From the NCBI GenBank assembly GCA_013306675.1, contig JABLUY010000165.1, positions 19,937 through 83,936 on the forward strand: DNA of 64,000 nucleotides, given 5' to 3'. Under the pieces are notes generated by a model. The model was given only the letters and a program-made list of their open reading frames with translations. It was not told where the DNA came from and did not search any database. Positions 9,620 through 18,557 of this stretch are shown piece by piece (positions within the stretch are counted from its first letter, which is position 1; each line of letters opens with the position of its first letter). Origin of the DNA: Thraustochytrium sp. TN22. Taxonomy: Eukaryota > Sar > Bigyra > Thraustochytrida > Thraustochytriidae. A program made the translations under genes and the position numbers.

Positions 9620-10173
9620 CGCCCGGCCCCGGACTGGAGGCCATGGCCGAGCCGCAGGATGCGCAGCGCGCCAAGATCTGCAAGCTCCTGGCCAACATCT
9701 TCCAGGAGGACGCCAAGGACTACGACGCCAAGACGATTCGGTTAGCGGCCGTGCACATCGAGAGCGCCATGTGCGCCAAGTTCGGCGCCGGCTCCGGCGA
9801 CTACAAGGACGCCTACCGCAACCTCAAGCCAAACCTGGCGCGCTACCCGGAGCTCCGCCACGACGTTATCGAGGGCCGCCTGCCGGCCTCGCGCCTCGTG
9901 TCCATGTCGCCCGAGGACATGCTTCCGCAGGCCAAAAAGGACGAGAACGAGGCAGCCCTCAAGGAGGTCTTTCAGGCCTCTCAGCAGGACTGGCTCGACA
10001 AAAACCGCGAGGAGATTATGAAGGCCGCCGGCGTCGACGTCAACGGCGGCCTGTACATTTGCAACTGCGGCTCCAAGAAGACCACGCACTATCAGAAGCA
10101 GACGCGCTCCGCCGACGAGCCCATGACCGTCTTCGTCAACTGCCTCACCTGCGGCAAACGCTGGCGTTGCTGA
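9190..10173 (+). CDS. TFIIS: Transcription elongation factor TFIIS
   Basis: TFIIS enters the RNA polymerase II pore and stimulates transcript cleavage so that arrested complexes restart. The 327-aa protein has the expected order: N-terminal LW/TFIIS-N helical domain (residues 1-80), a Ser/Ala-rich linker with a polyserine run (AGC codons at about 9592-9615), the central domain II (about 155-260) and a C-terminal zinc ribbon. The catalytic hairpin QTRSADEPMT is intact, and the last knuckle is CLTCGKRW. Oddly, the first zinc knuckle reads YICNCG, that is C-x-C instead of the usual C-x2-C. The ATG at 9190 fits the start of the LW domain; upstream in-frame sequence is low complexity. Confidence 0.93.
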
Positions 10174-10504
10174 TCACCACCACCACTTCACGCCTTTTGC
10201 AAACCAATCTTATTAGACTCCTCGCGTGACAAACACACGCACGCACGCACGCGTGCACTCTCATACCATCAGTCATGTTCCATGCTACGTACCACCCACC
10301 TCTTCCACTGCTTCTTTCCCTGCATGAACAGAAGAAGGCATGTGTGTGAACCCCGGTGGTACCAGGTACCCACCCGGTGGTTCTCCCACGTGCTTTAGCC
10401 TACAGTCCGAGTTTTCGTGGTTATAATTGGAAATTGCTTCCTCACCCGCCTCTCTTCTCGCCGGTCAGTCACCGCGAATGGTGGTCACCACAGAGAGCAC
10501 CACC
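10174..10504. other. Convergent 3' gap (331 bp), no gene
   Basis: It lies between the stops of TFIIS and the methyltransferase. It contains (CACG)n at about 10232-10250 and a GGTACC-containing inverted arrangement at about 10354-10378. Nothing coding is seen. Confidence 0.6.
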
Positions 10505-11212
10505 TCACTCCTCGCTCACCACGGAAAGCACCGCTTCACACAAGTGGCAGTCCGAGGCGCGGTAGACCGGGTGTTGCTCCTCAAAGGGCACCACCCGCGG
10601 CGCAAAGCCCTGTGCGCGCAGCCGGTCCAACACGCCCGGCTCGGCGCGCGCGTTGCGGCCCCACGCCATCACCACGGCGCCGCCCGGTCGTAGCAGAAAC
10701 CGGCACCACCGCGCGATGCCCTCCGCCAGCTCGTCCAGATACATCACCTCGCCGATGAGAATCGTGTCGAAGCTCGCACGCCGCGACGCAGGGCCCGGCG
10801 GCTTGCTCAGGTCCAGCTCGGCGGCCTCCGCCGCATGCGCCACGCCATTGCCCACAATATTCGCCCGGATCACCGGCAGGCACAGCTCCAGATCCGTCAC
10901 GAGCGCGTGCTCAGCGCCCATTTTGACGCACAGCACGCCCAAAATGCCCGTCCCTGCGCCCAGGTCAGCCACGCGCTTGCCCACCACGAGTCGGTCCGCC
11001 TGCGCCCGCAGGCCGAGCCAATGCGCCGCCACCAGGCTGCCGTCCCACACGCACGTGCCGAGCGCGGCCTTGGTCTGCTCCACCACCACCTTCACCTCGC
11101 CGTCGTCCTTCCCCTCCGCGTCCTGCCCGCGCTCCACGCGCACGCAGCACTCGTACGGCAGCTCTCGCCGCTGCCTCTCCGGCCTGCCCTCCAGCTTCCA
11201 CGCCGCAAACAT
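10505..11212 (-). CDS. METTL21/FAM86-type protein-lysine methyltransferase
   Basis: A 235-aa seven-beta-strand SAM-dependent methyltransferase. Seen: GTCVWDGSLVAAHWL before the SAM site, VADLGAGTGILGVLCVKMGA (motif I), the acidic residue of motif II in VTDLE, and GEVMYLDE at the position of the (D/E)xxY motif typical of this lysine-methyltransferase group. Members methylate chaperones, eEF1A and similar proteins in the cytosol; the substrate here cannot be told. The ATG at 11212 lies 446 bp from the start of the divergently read methionine aminopeptidase gene. Length is usual for METTL21 proteins (about 220-240 aa). Confidence 0.85.
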   Translation of the reverse strand: MFAAWKLEGRPERQRRELPYECCVRVERGQDAEGKDDGEVKVVVEQTKAALGTCVWDGSLVAAHWLGLRAQADRLVVGKRVADLGAGTGILGVLCVKMGAEHALVTDLELCLPVIRANIVGNGVAHAAEAAELDLSKPPGPASRRASFDTILIGEVMYLDELAEGIARWCRFLLRPGGAVVMAWGRNARAEPGVLDRLRAQGFAPRVVPFEEQHPVYRASDCHLCEAVLSVVSEE

Positions 11213-11658
11213 CGCTCCCTGCCGCCTCGTCGGGGCCGTCCTCCAGGTCGTCCTGGAGGTCGTACAGGTCGTCGCCGGTCGTCGGGGTCTCGTCGACCCA
11301 CCTGCTCCACCTGCTCCACGAGCGCGGCCTGGGCGCGGGGGGCCGGGGCGCTCGCAGTGCGGCGCGGCCGGTCGCCGCCGTCGAAATCGCCGTCGCCGTC
11401 GCCGCCGGCGCGGTCGCCGGGCGCCGCTTTGACGCCGGTATGGTTGGCTCTCTGCGGCTGCAGCAGCAGCAGCAGCAGCAGCGCCTCCTGCTCCACCACG
11501 AGCTAGCCGCAGCAGCAGCAGAACCGCAAGGAGGACTCCGCCCGGGCGCGCGGCAGGTTGCGCGGCGCGGCGAGCGGCGGCGGCGCAGCGCAGGCTCGGA
11601 CAGCGGCCCCGCCTCTCCGGCCCGCGCGGTGGCGCAGGCGCGCCGCGAGCAGCTCGGG
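11213..11658. promoter_or_regulatory. Short divergent intergenic region (METTL21-like / MetAP)
   Basis: 446 bp separate the two start codons, so promoters of both genes must lie here or overlap the 5' ends. The DNA is CG-rich with repeated GTCGTC/CCTGGAGGTCGT words and a CAG run at about 11460-11485. The MetAP frame is open back to 11440, but that part codes for polyGln and Arg/Ala low complexity. Confidence 0.45.
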
Positions 11659-13008
11659 ATGGCGCAGGAGGACGCGGCGACGCCGCCCGCGGCGCCCGGC
11701 GGCGACGGCGAGGCCGCCGCGGCCGCGGCGACCGCGGCGGCGGAGGGCGGCGAGGAGGGCGGCGCCAAGGCGCAGACCACCGAGCCCAGCCCCGCCGAGG
11801 CCGAGGCCGAGGCCGCGGACGGCGAGGACGAGGACGGCGAGGACGGCGAGGACGGCGAGGCCAAGAAGAGCAAGAAGAAGAAGAAGAAGCGCAGCAACAA
11901 GAAGAAGAAGAAGGCCGGCCCGCCCGCCGTGGAGGGCTCGATCTGGGCCATGCCCGAGGAGGAGTTTAGCGCCATGTGCGCGCGCTGGCTGGAGGAAACC
12001 AAGGACCAGGTGGAGGGCCTGGGCGGTGAGGAGAAGCTGGCCGTGCCGGACTTCTTCAACAACTACCCATTTACCGGCGAGCTGCGGCCGGCGCTCATCA
12101 CCAAGCAGATGACCGTGCCGGAGGAGGGCATCCCCAAGCCGGACTACGCGGACTCGGGCGTCGCGGAGAGCGAGCGCGAGTTCAAGCTGGGCCCCAACGC
12201 CGGCCAGATCCCGGTCGCGCCGCCCGAAGACATTGAGCTGGCGCGCGAGATCTGCAAGATCGGCCGCGAGGTCCTGGACATCGCCGGTCGCTTCATGCGC
12301 GTCGGCGTCACGGGTGACGAGATTGATCGCGTCGTCTACAAGGCCTGCATGGAGCGCGGCGTGTACCCGAGCCCGCTCAACTACTTCCGCTACAAGAAGT
12401 CGCTCTGCGTCTCGGCCAACGAGATCATCTGCCACGGCATTCCGGACTGCCGCCCCATCGAGTCGGGCGACATCGTCAACCTGGACATCTCCGTCTACAA
12501 GGACGGCTTCCACTCGGACCTGAACGAGACCTTTTTTGTCGGCAAGTGCGACGAGGACTCCGTCGAGCTTGTGCGCACCTCCTACGAGTGCCTCCAGCTC
12601 GCGTCCCAGCTCATTAGGCCTGGCGCGCTGTACCGCGATCTCGGCACCGTCATCAGCAAGCACGCCGCGCAGCACGACTGCACCGTAGTGCGCAAGTACT
12701 GCGGCCACGGCGTCGGTCGCCTCTTTCACGGCCCGCCCAACGTCCCGCACTACGCCAAGAACAAGGCGCGTGGTATCATGCGCCCGGGCCACATCTTCAC
12801 CATCGAGCCCATGATCAACCGCGGTGGCAACTGGGGCGACGTGCTCTGGCCGGACGACTGGACCGCCGCCACCAAGGACGGCAAGCGCAGCAGCCAGTTC
12901 GAACACACCTTCCTCGTCACTGAGGACGGCTTTGAGGTGCTTACGGCTCGCGTTGGCGCGCCGCTCAACGCCATGCCTGACTGGAACCCGTCCTTCTTTC
13001 AGCGCTGA
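11659..13008 (+). CDS. MetAP1: Methionine aminopeptidase, type 1 catalytic domain
   Basis: It removes the initiator methionine from nascent proteins. The 449-aa protein has the pita-bread fold with all metal ligands: Asp in NLDISVY, Asp in SDLNETFF, His in CGHGVGRLFH, Glu in TIEPM and Glu in QFEHTFLV. YPSPLNY, NEIICHGIPD and VPHYAKNKA are type-1 signatures, so this is MetAP1 rather than MetAP2. Unusually, the N-terminus has no Cys-rich zinc finger as in animal and yeast MetAP1. Instead it has an acidic block (EDEDGEDGEDGE) followed by lysine runs (KKSKKKKKKRSNKKKKK), as known from MetAP2. The ATG at 11659 starts this extension. The core from NNYPFTGELRP onward is canonical. Confidence 0.93.
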   Translation: MAQEDAATPPAAPGGDGEAAAAAATAAAEGGEEGGAKAQTTEPSPAEAEAEAADGEDEDGEDGEDGEAKKSKKKKKKRSNKKKKKAGPPAVEGSIWAMPEEEFSAMCARWLEETKDQVEGLGGEEKLAVPDFFNNYPFTGELRPALITKQMTVPEEGIPKPDYADSGVAESEREFKLGPNAGQIPVAPPEDIELAREICKIGREVLDIAGRFMRVGVTGDEIDRVVYKACMERGVYPSPLNYFRYKKSLCVSANEIICHGIPDCRPIESGDIVNLDISVYKDGFHSDLNETFFVGKCDEDSVELVRTSYECLQLASQLIRPGALYRDLGTVISKHAAQHDCTVVRKYCGHGVGRLFHGPPNVPHYAKNKARGIMRPGHIFTIEPMINRGGNWGDVLWPDDWTAATKDGKRSSQFEHTFLVTEDGFEVLTARVGAPLNAMPDWNPSFFQR

Positions 13009-13267
13009 CGTGGTTGCGGTGCTCATGATGTTTTCCACATCCTATGATCACGCCACGCTTTTGTCTTGGGAGGTAGCATATGGTAGCACCTTGCTGGCTG
13101 GCTCCAAGTAGTAGTAGTGGGTCCGCGATTAGCTCATGGACTGTGCGCTCGCTGTGCCTGCCAAGACATGAGCTTCTTTTTCTCTTTCTTTTTCTTCTTT
13201 TTGCAAAAGCGCTCTTGATCATCTTCATTTTGCCGATACTGCTCAGGTGGTCCCGATGTGCAAGTGG

Positions 13268-15022
13268 TTAGTCGCGCACGTTCTCGCGGCAGCGCTGGAC
13301 GGAAGCCTGCGTAGCCCGCGTGTTGGGATGGTCCGCGCCGAGGGTCTCGAGGCGGAGTGCGAGCGCCTGCTCGTAAAAGGTCAGGGCGGTCTCCCAGTCC
13401 TCGCGACACTGGTGGCTCCACGCAATGTTGTTGAGCGTGGTGGCGACATTGGGGTGCTGCGGGCCGAGGCCGGCCTTGTAAATGTCCAGGGCCTCCATGA
13501 AGCACTCGAGCGCCTCTTCGTAGCGCCCCTCGCAGTTGTGCACCATGCCGACGCCGTTCAGCGAGGTCCCCACGACCCAGTGCCGCTCGCCGAGCGCCTC
13601 GCGGCGAATGGCCAGCGCCGAGCTGAAACTCTCCAAGGCGGCCTCGTAGTGCTGCTGCGCGATGTGCACTTGACCCATGTTGTCGAGAGTGGCGGCCACC
13701 AGGGGGTCGCGCGGACCGAGGTTGCTCTCGTACACCTCGAGCGCCTCCTTGTACATGTCGAGCGCCTCGTCAAGGCGACCCATCACCTTGTACACCACGG
13801 CAAGGTTGTTGAGCTGCGTGCCGACGTTGACGTCCCGGTCCCCAAGCGTCTCGCGGTAGATCTTGACGGCCTCCTGGAAGTCCCGCTCCGCCTCCTCGTA
13901 CGCGCCCTGCTCGAACATAAGGAAGCCCACCTGGCCGAGCAGGTGGGCCATGGCGCCCATGTCACCTCCCTTGCGCCGCACCTCCTCCACCTTCCTGAGC
14001 GCGATCTCCTTGAGCCAGTCGCGCTGCTCGTCCTGCACCTCCATGTTGAGCGTCGTGTAGCCGCCCTCGAGCTTCTCGTTCACGGCCGCGTCGATCATCG
14101 CCTTGTCCTCGGCCTTCCAGCACTGCGCCTCGCGCATGTTCATCTTGGCCGCCAGAATCACGCTCACCTGCGACACGTCCTGCATCATCGTCTCCACGAA
14201 GCGCTCCTCCTCGCCCGGCGCGTACACCACGTCGAAGGGCCGCTCGCTGCGCACCGCGCCGTAGATCTCCCACACGCACCACGCGCGCTGCAGGGGCGCC
14301 GGCTCGTCCCAGCGGTCAAAGAAGATGATCGCACTGTCGAATTGCGTGATGGCGTGGTGCAGCCCGTGGTTGAGGAAGTTCTGCCGCGCCTTGATCACGT
14401 CCGCCGGCAGGTCCTCGTCGTTCGTCGTCAGCAGCGGCTGGTTCGCGCAGAAGAGGTCCAGCCACACGAAGCGCAGCTCCGCCGGCTTGTCCGCGAAGTG
14501 CTTGCTCAGTGCCGCCACCAGGTCGTGGAAGCTGCACTTGCGCGCCTGGCTCACGAAGGAACCCTGGTGCGTGGCGCCCACGTGGGCAGGGTTCACGATC
14601 GTGTTCAGGTAGAACTGCTTGCTGCGCATGCCGCGCGTCTTGGCCAGCACCACGTGCTCCGCCACGTCCTCAGTCGACCACTCCTCGCGAGGCTTCGCCA
14701 CTGCGTCCACGCCTTCCTCGAACCGCAGGCTGTCCGTGACGTACGGCACGCGACCCAGCATCGCCCCGTTCTCGCCCTCGGTGATCACCACGATGGTCAT
14801 GCCCTCCTTCACCTCATCGTCCAGGTCGCGCACCGCCACGAACAGCTGCACGCCGGGGGCCAGCTTCCCCTCCAGCACCTCGCGCGAGACTTCCTCCAAA
14901 AAGTCCACGCTCACGCTGCGGAAGTCAATAATCTTGCCCTCCTGCGCCAGGTACGCGCTCCCGCGGTGCTTGTCCAGGCTCCGCCGCATGCTCGACCGCG
15001 CGCGCGACAGCACGCCCTGCAT
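13268..15022 (-). CDS. TIR-like domain + TPR (kinesin-light-chain-type) protein
   Basis: A complete 584-aa single-exon gene and paralogue of the partial gene at 1-1404. Residues about 40-150 are a leader domain shared only with that paralogue. Residues 155-256 carry FVSQARKC, FVWLDLFCANQ (185-195), an AI..FDSAIIFFDRWDEP strand and RAWCVWEIYGA (246-256). The strand order and the 'WC..E' helix resemble TIR domains, in which that Glu is catalytic, and also fungal HET domains (W-D-CINQ). Residues about 370-575 are five tandem TPRs of the 42-residue kinesin-light-chain type (LNNLAVVYKVMGRLDEALDM and so on). Likely a cytosolic scaffold or sensor. TPR call very sure; TIR relationship inferred by eye. 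Confidence 0.85.
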   Translation of the reverse strand: MQGVLSRARSSMRRSLDKHRGSAYLAQEGKIIDFRSVSVDFLEEVSREVLEGKLAPGVQLFVAVRDLDDEVKEGMTIVVITEGENGAMLGRVPYVTDSLRFEEGVDAVAKPREEWSTEDVAEHVVLAKTRGMRSKQFYLNTIVNPAHVGATHQGSFVSQARKCSFHDLVAALSKHFADKPAELRFVWLDLFCANQPLLTTNDEDLPADVIKARQNFLNHGLHHAITQFDSAIIFFDRWDEPAPLQRAWCVWEIYGAVRSERPFDVVYAPGEEERFVETMMQDVSQVSVILAAKMNMREAQCWKAEDKAMIDAAVNEKLEGGYTTLNMEVQDEQRDWLKEIALRKVEEVRRKGGDMGAMAHLLGQVGFLMFEQGAYEEAERDFQEAVKIYRETLGDRDVNVGTQLNNLAVVYKVMGRLDEALDMYKEALEVYESNLGPRDPLVAATLDNMGQVHIAQQHYEAALESFSSALAIRREALGERHWVVGTSLNGVGMVHNCEGRYEEALECFMEALDIYKAGLGPQHPNVATTLNNIAWSHQCREDWETALTFYEQALALRLETLGADHPNTRATQASVQRCRENVRD

Positions 15023-16025
15023 CCTGGCGTCCCGTTGTCCTTCTCACCGCCCTCGAGGGCTCGCTCGCGATTTCGGCTTTGCTCGCGCGCTTGCAGACTT
15101 CACCAGCCTGAGGAGTGGTGGCCACTGGCGCGCGTGCAGCAGCCTCGTGGCAAGTGAACTTGCCTGGCTGCTCAGGTCCCGCGAATCTGCGCCGCTGGTG
15201 AGAGGCTGACTGAGAGGATGCACTGCACAACTAGCACAACCTGCAGCACCTGTAAGTAAGAGTTGATGCAGTACCTCCTGCCAGTGGCAGAAGCGCGCAG
15301 AAGCGGGGGGGGGTGTGCATGCCGTGCATGGGCCGGCCCGGGGCCGCCGGGCCGGCCAGGAGAAGCACGCAGAAGCACTGCAAGATGACCCGGACCGGGC
15401 CCGGAACTCGAGGGCCTGGGGCGTGGCGCGGCGTGGCGGGCCGTGGCGGTCGCACACTGCGGTGGTGACGGTAATCGGGTTCCGGAGCTGATCTGCCAAC
15501 CCTGCACCGGTCTTCGATCATGTTGCAGCGTGCTGCAGCACTGCGCGGTGGCCAGCAGGCATCGGCGGGGAGCCGCAGCGACCGATAGTTAGCTCCCACC
15601 CTTCAAGTTCAAGTTCAGTGCAGACCAAGCAAGCTCTGGAGAGAAGAACTCGAAAAACGACGACTGCCACCACGCCTCACGGTGCTGTCCTCGGACTACG
15701 ACTCAGACTCTAATTCAAAGCGCTGGGCAGGCGAATCGGCAAGCTGGCCTGGTGCCAAAGCCCAGCGCTGGGCGTGCATACGGCACGCGCGGCGGCACTA
15801 CATTGTTTTATAAACAAATCCGTTACGTCACTGGCAGCCATCGCCTCGGCGGCCAAAGTTCAAGTCATTACCGCTGACCATGCTGGAACACGCACGGGTG
15901 ACCGACATCGAGGCGCACACGGCAGCACTGCGCTGCGTCGTGCAGCACGACAGAGCGCAGCGCAAGAGAGCGCAGCGCGACGGAACGCACGGCAAGGGCG
16001 TAGCGCAGCGGCGGCCACGACGCTC
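15023..16025. other. Divergent upstream region, no gene seen
   Basis: About 1.0 kb between the TIR-like/TPR gene and the C2/WW gene. It contains a G/C-rich palindromic stretch (GGCCGGCCCGGGGCCGCCGGGCCGGCC, about 15330-15357) and little else. The downstream frame is open back to 15774, but that part is a simple CGCAGC-rich sequence. Confidence 0.55.
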
Positions 16026-18458
16026 ATGGTCTCGTCGCAGGATCCGATGACGCACTTCAAGATCAATCTCTGGGACCTGCATGCGCGAGAGCTCAAGCTG
16101 GACGCGGCAGCCAAGGAAGGCGAGGAGGACAAGTCGGGCGTGAAGGTGTATGTGAAGCTGGACTTCGACAAGGGGCACACGCAGATCCAGTCCAAGCCGA
16201 CGGCCAAGAGCAAGGCGGATGGCCTGGTGCACTGGGGCGCGTCAAAAGCCTTCACGTATATCACCAAGCACGGCGATGCGCTAGACCGCAAGACGATGCG
16301 CATCTCGTGCTGGAAGTACTCAATGCTCTTCTCCGACAAGGAGATCGGCGCGGCCGAGGTCTCGCTCCATGACCTGGCAACGGGACCGGCGCGCCTTGAC
16401 CTCGTGCTGCGCGACAAGGAGTCAAACCCGGTGGGACACCTCATGCTGCAGGCTACCATGGAGCACGTTGTGCAGCGCGCGGTGCTGGCGCTGAGCAACC
16501 TGTCGCTGCGCATGGCGGGGCCGGAGGCAGAGCTGGAGCCCGGCGCTCAGCTGCGCGTTTGCTACAGTCGCACCCCATACCTCCACATCAGCTCGCGCGA
16601 GCACGCCAATGCGTGCACAGCGCAGAACGCCATCTCCTGGGCGGATCTACCCATCCTTGCGCTGCAGGAGTGCAGCTGCGCGGATCTCGCGCGCGAGTGC
16701 GCGCTCTTCTCGGTCGTGCGCAAGGGCAGGGTGCTGGGCACTGGAGCGCTGCGCCTTGGCCCGCTCTTCCGCGTCGGTGCACTCCAGGCCCAGACCTTCG
16801 AGGTCCCGGTTGAGCAAATCGCGGAGGACGGCCCGCACGTCATCGCGCACCTCTCCGGTAGTGCAGCCTTTCGCGACACGCCCCGCTTCGGGCAGCTCCA
16901 AGGGGGTGTGCTCACAGAGTACGGGGGCATCGTCGAGGCCACCCAGGACTTTCCATCGCTTGGCCCGCCGCGCCTGCTTGTGCACGGCGCAGAAAAGCCT
17001 AAGGCGCTCGCGGACCAGGACATCCCTGTGCAGGAGCTGAGCGAGCCAGCGGAAGAGGCCACGTCGCCGACGTCGCCGACAACCGCGGATGCGGCCTCTG
17101 AGCCCGGTTCCCCGCGGTCCACGACCGTCGCGCTCAAAGGCCTCCTCAAAGCGCGCGGCAGATTCCTGACGCTTGTTTCGCCGCCGCCTCAAAAGGAGCA
17201 GCAGGAGATCAAGGTCGAGGAGCAGCTCGATCGCGAGGAGGTCCAGAAGATGATCCAAGAGCTGCAACGCCAGCACGAGACCACCCTCGCCGGCCTCCAG
17301 GACAACTTTGAGATCCAGCGACAAAAGCACAAGCAGCGTCTCGAGGAGAAGCGCAAGCGACGCCAGCGCGAGCACGCCGAGCAGCTGGAGCAACAGCAGC
17401 GGCAACAAAGCAAAGAGCTAGACCTGGCCGCGGACGCAATTGACCTCACCGATGCAGAAGTGGAGGAGAAGGACGCCGCCATCGGCGACATGCCGCCGCC
17501 ACAGCAGGCGCAGCAGGCACAACCGGCACAACCGGCACCACAGGTGGCCAGCTCGGACTCGGTCGTGCCGGGGAGCGGGCCGCAGCCGCTTGCAAAGCAC
17601 GTGGAGGCGGTGCTCGCGGACGCTGAACGCACCATGTTTCAGCAGCTGGACGCCAAGCCGCCGCCCACCGCGGCGATCCGGCCAGAGCGCGCGTCCGTGC
17701 CGCTCCCGGCGCGCTGGCAGCGTCGCTTCGACGAAAACGGGGAGACCTTTTACATTTACCCGCGCGAGCAGCCGGGCGCCTTCTTCTCCACGTGGCAGGA
17801 CCCACGGCTCGTGCCGGACGACTGGGAGATGCGCGTGCACGGCGCCAACGGGATGCTTTTGTTCTACCACGACCCGACCGGCCTGGTCACCAACCTCGAC
17901 CCGCGTGGCCTCAGCGACGGCTGGGTATGCTACCCCGACCCGGACACGCACAAGCTGGTCTTTAACTTTGGCAACGTAGCCAGTGCGCATGATCCGCGCG
18001 GTCTGCCGCCGGGCTGGCGCGCCTCTGCGGACCCTGCGTCCGGCCGCCTGCTCTTTGACTACATGAACGTGCCAACGGCGAACCCGACCAGCGACCCGCG
18101 CGTGCTCCCGGGCGTCTCGGACGAGATCCGTCAAATCTGGCGGCAGATGGAACTCCTCGAATGGAATGAGGCCCGCCTCAACACGCTGCTACTCAAGGAA
18201 CGCGAGCAGCGCGATGCCGACTTTGCGACAGCCCTGGACGTGTTGCGCACCTGGACCGAGCACCAACATGGCATCGTGTCGGCGCACTTCCAGGCACTGC
18301 AGCTGAACCTGCTCGAGCTTGAGCCGCCAGCGTCCGAGGCCGACATGGCGGAGGTTGTGCGCCGTTTCAAGCTTCGGGAAGCAGCGCTCATGCAAGGTTG
18401 GGCGCTGGAAGAATCCAAGCTGGCGCAGCGCCACAAGAATGCAGTAAGCGGCAAGTGA
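16026..18458 (+). CDS. C2-domain, coiled-coil and WW-repeat protein (810 aa)
   Basis: Architecture seen: a C2-like beta domain (residues about 8-140, with THFKINLWDLHARELKL and KTMRISCWKYSMLFSDKEIG), a second weaker C2-like domain (about 155-290), a disordered Ser/Pro linker, a strongly charged coiled coil (about 389-468, rich in K/R/E/Q), then four tandem WW-like units at about 560, 597, 628 and 660. These read LPARWQRRFDENGETFY, VPDDWEMRVHGANGMLLFY, LSDGWVCYPDPDTHKLVF and LPPGWRASADPASGRLLF, each followed by a ..DPR motif. A helical tail ends the protein. WW domains bind proline motifs and C2 domains bind membranes or proteins, so a membrane-linked adaptor is likely. No known family is recognised. 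The ATG at 16026 directly precedes the first C2 domain. Confidence 0.82.
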   Translation: MVSSQDPMTHFKINLWDLHARELKLDAAAKEGEEDKSGVKVYVKLDFDKGHTQIQSKPTAKSKADGLVHWGASKAFTYITKHGDALDRKTMRISCWKYSMLFSDKEIGAAEVSLHDLATGPARLDLVLRDKESNPVGHLMLQATMEHVVQRAVLALSNLSLRMAGPEAELEPGAQLRVCYSRTPYLHISSREHANACTAQNAISWADLPILALQECSCADLARECALFSVVRKGRVLGTGALRLGPLFRVGALQAQTFEVPVEQIAEDGPHVIAHLSGSAAFRDTPRFGQLQGGVLTEYGGIVEATQDFPSLGPPRLLVHGAEKPKALADQDIPVQELSEPAEEATSPTSPTTADAASEPGSPRSTTVALKGLLKARGRFLTLVSPPPQKEQQEIKVEEQLDREEVQKMIQELQRQHETTLAGLQDNFEIQRQKHKQRLEEKRKRRQREHAEQLEQQQRQQSKELDLAADAIDLTDAEVEEKDAAIGDMPPPQQAQQAQPAQPAPQVASSDSVVPGSGPQPLAKHVEAVLADAERTMFQQLDAKPPPTAAIRPERASVPLPARWQRRFDENGETFYIYPREQPGAFFSTWQDPRLVPDDWEMRVHGANGMLLFYHDPTGLVTNLDPRGLSDGWVCYPDPDTHKLVFNFGNVASAHDPRGLPPGWRASADPASGRLLFDYMNVPTANPTSDPRVLPGVSDEIRQIWRQMELLEWNEARLNTLLLKEREQRDADFATALDVLRTWTEHQHGIVSAHFQALQLNLLELEPPASEADMAEVVRRFKLREAALMQGWALEESKLAQRHKNAVSGK

Positions 18459-18557
18459 CGATAAATGATGCAAGACTGGAAAAGGAGGAAGGAAATGTCT
18501 TTCGGGAAGATGATGATTGTTCTCTTTGCATGATTTGGTAAAATCTCTGGAAATCAT

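Noticed and set aside
15774-16025. N-terminal extension of the C2/WW protein
   Set aside because: The stretch is CGCAGCG-like simple sequence; the C2 domain begins right after the ATG at 16026.
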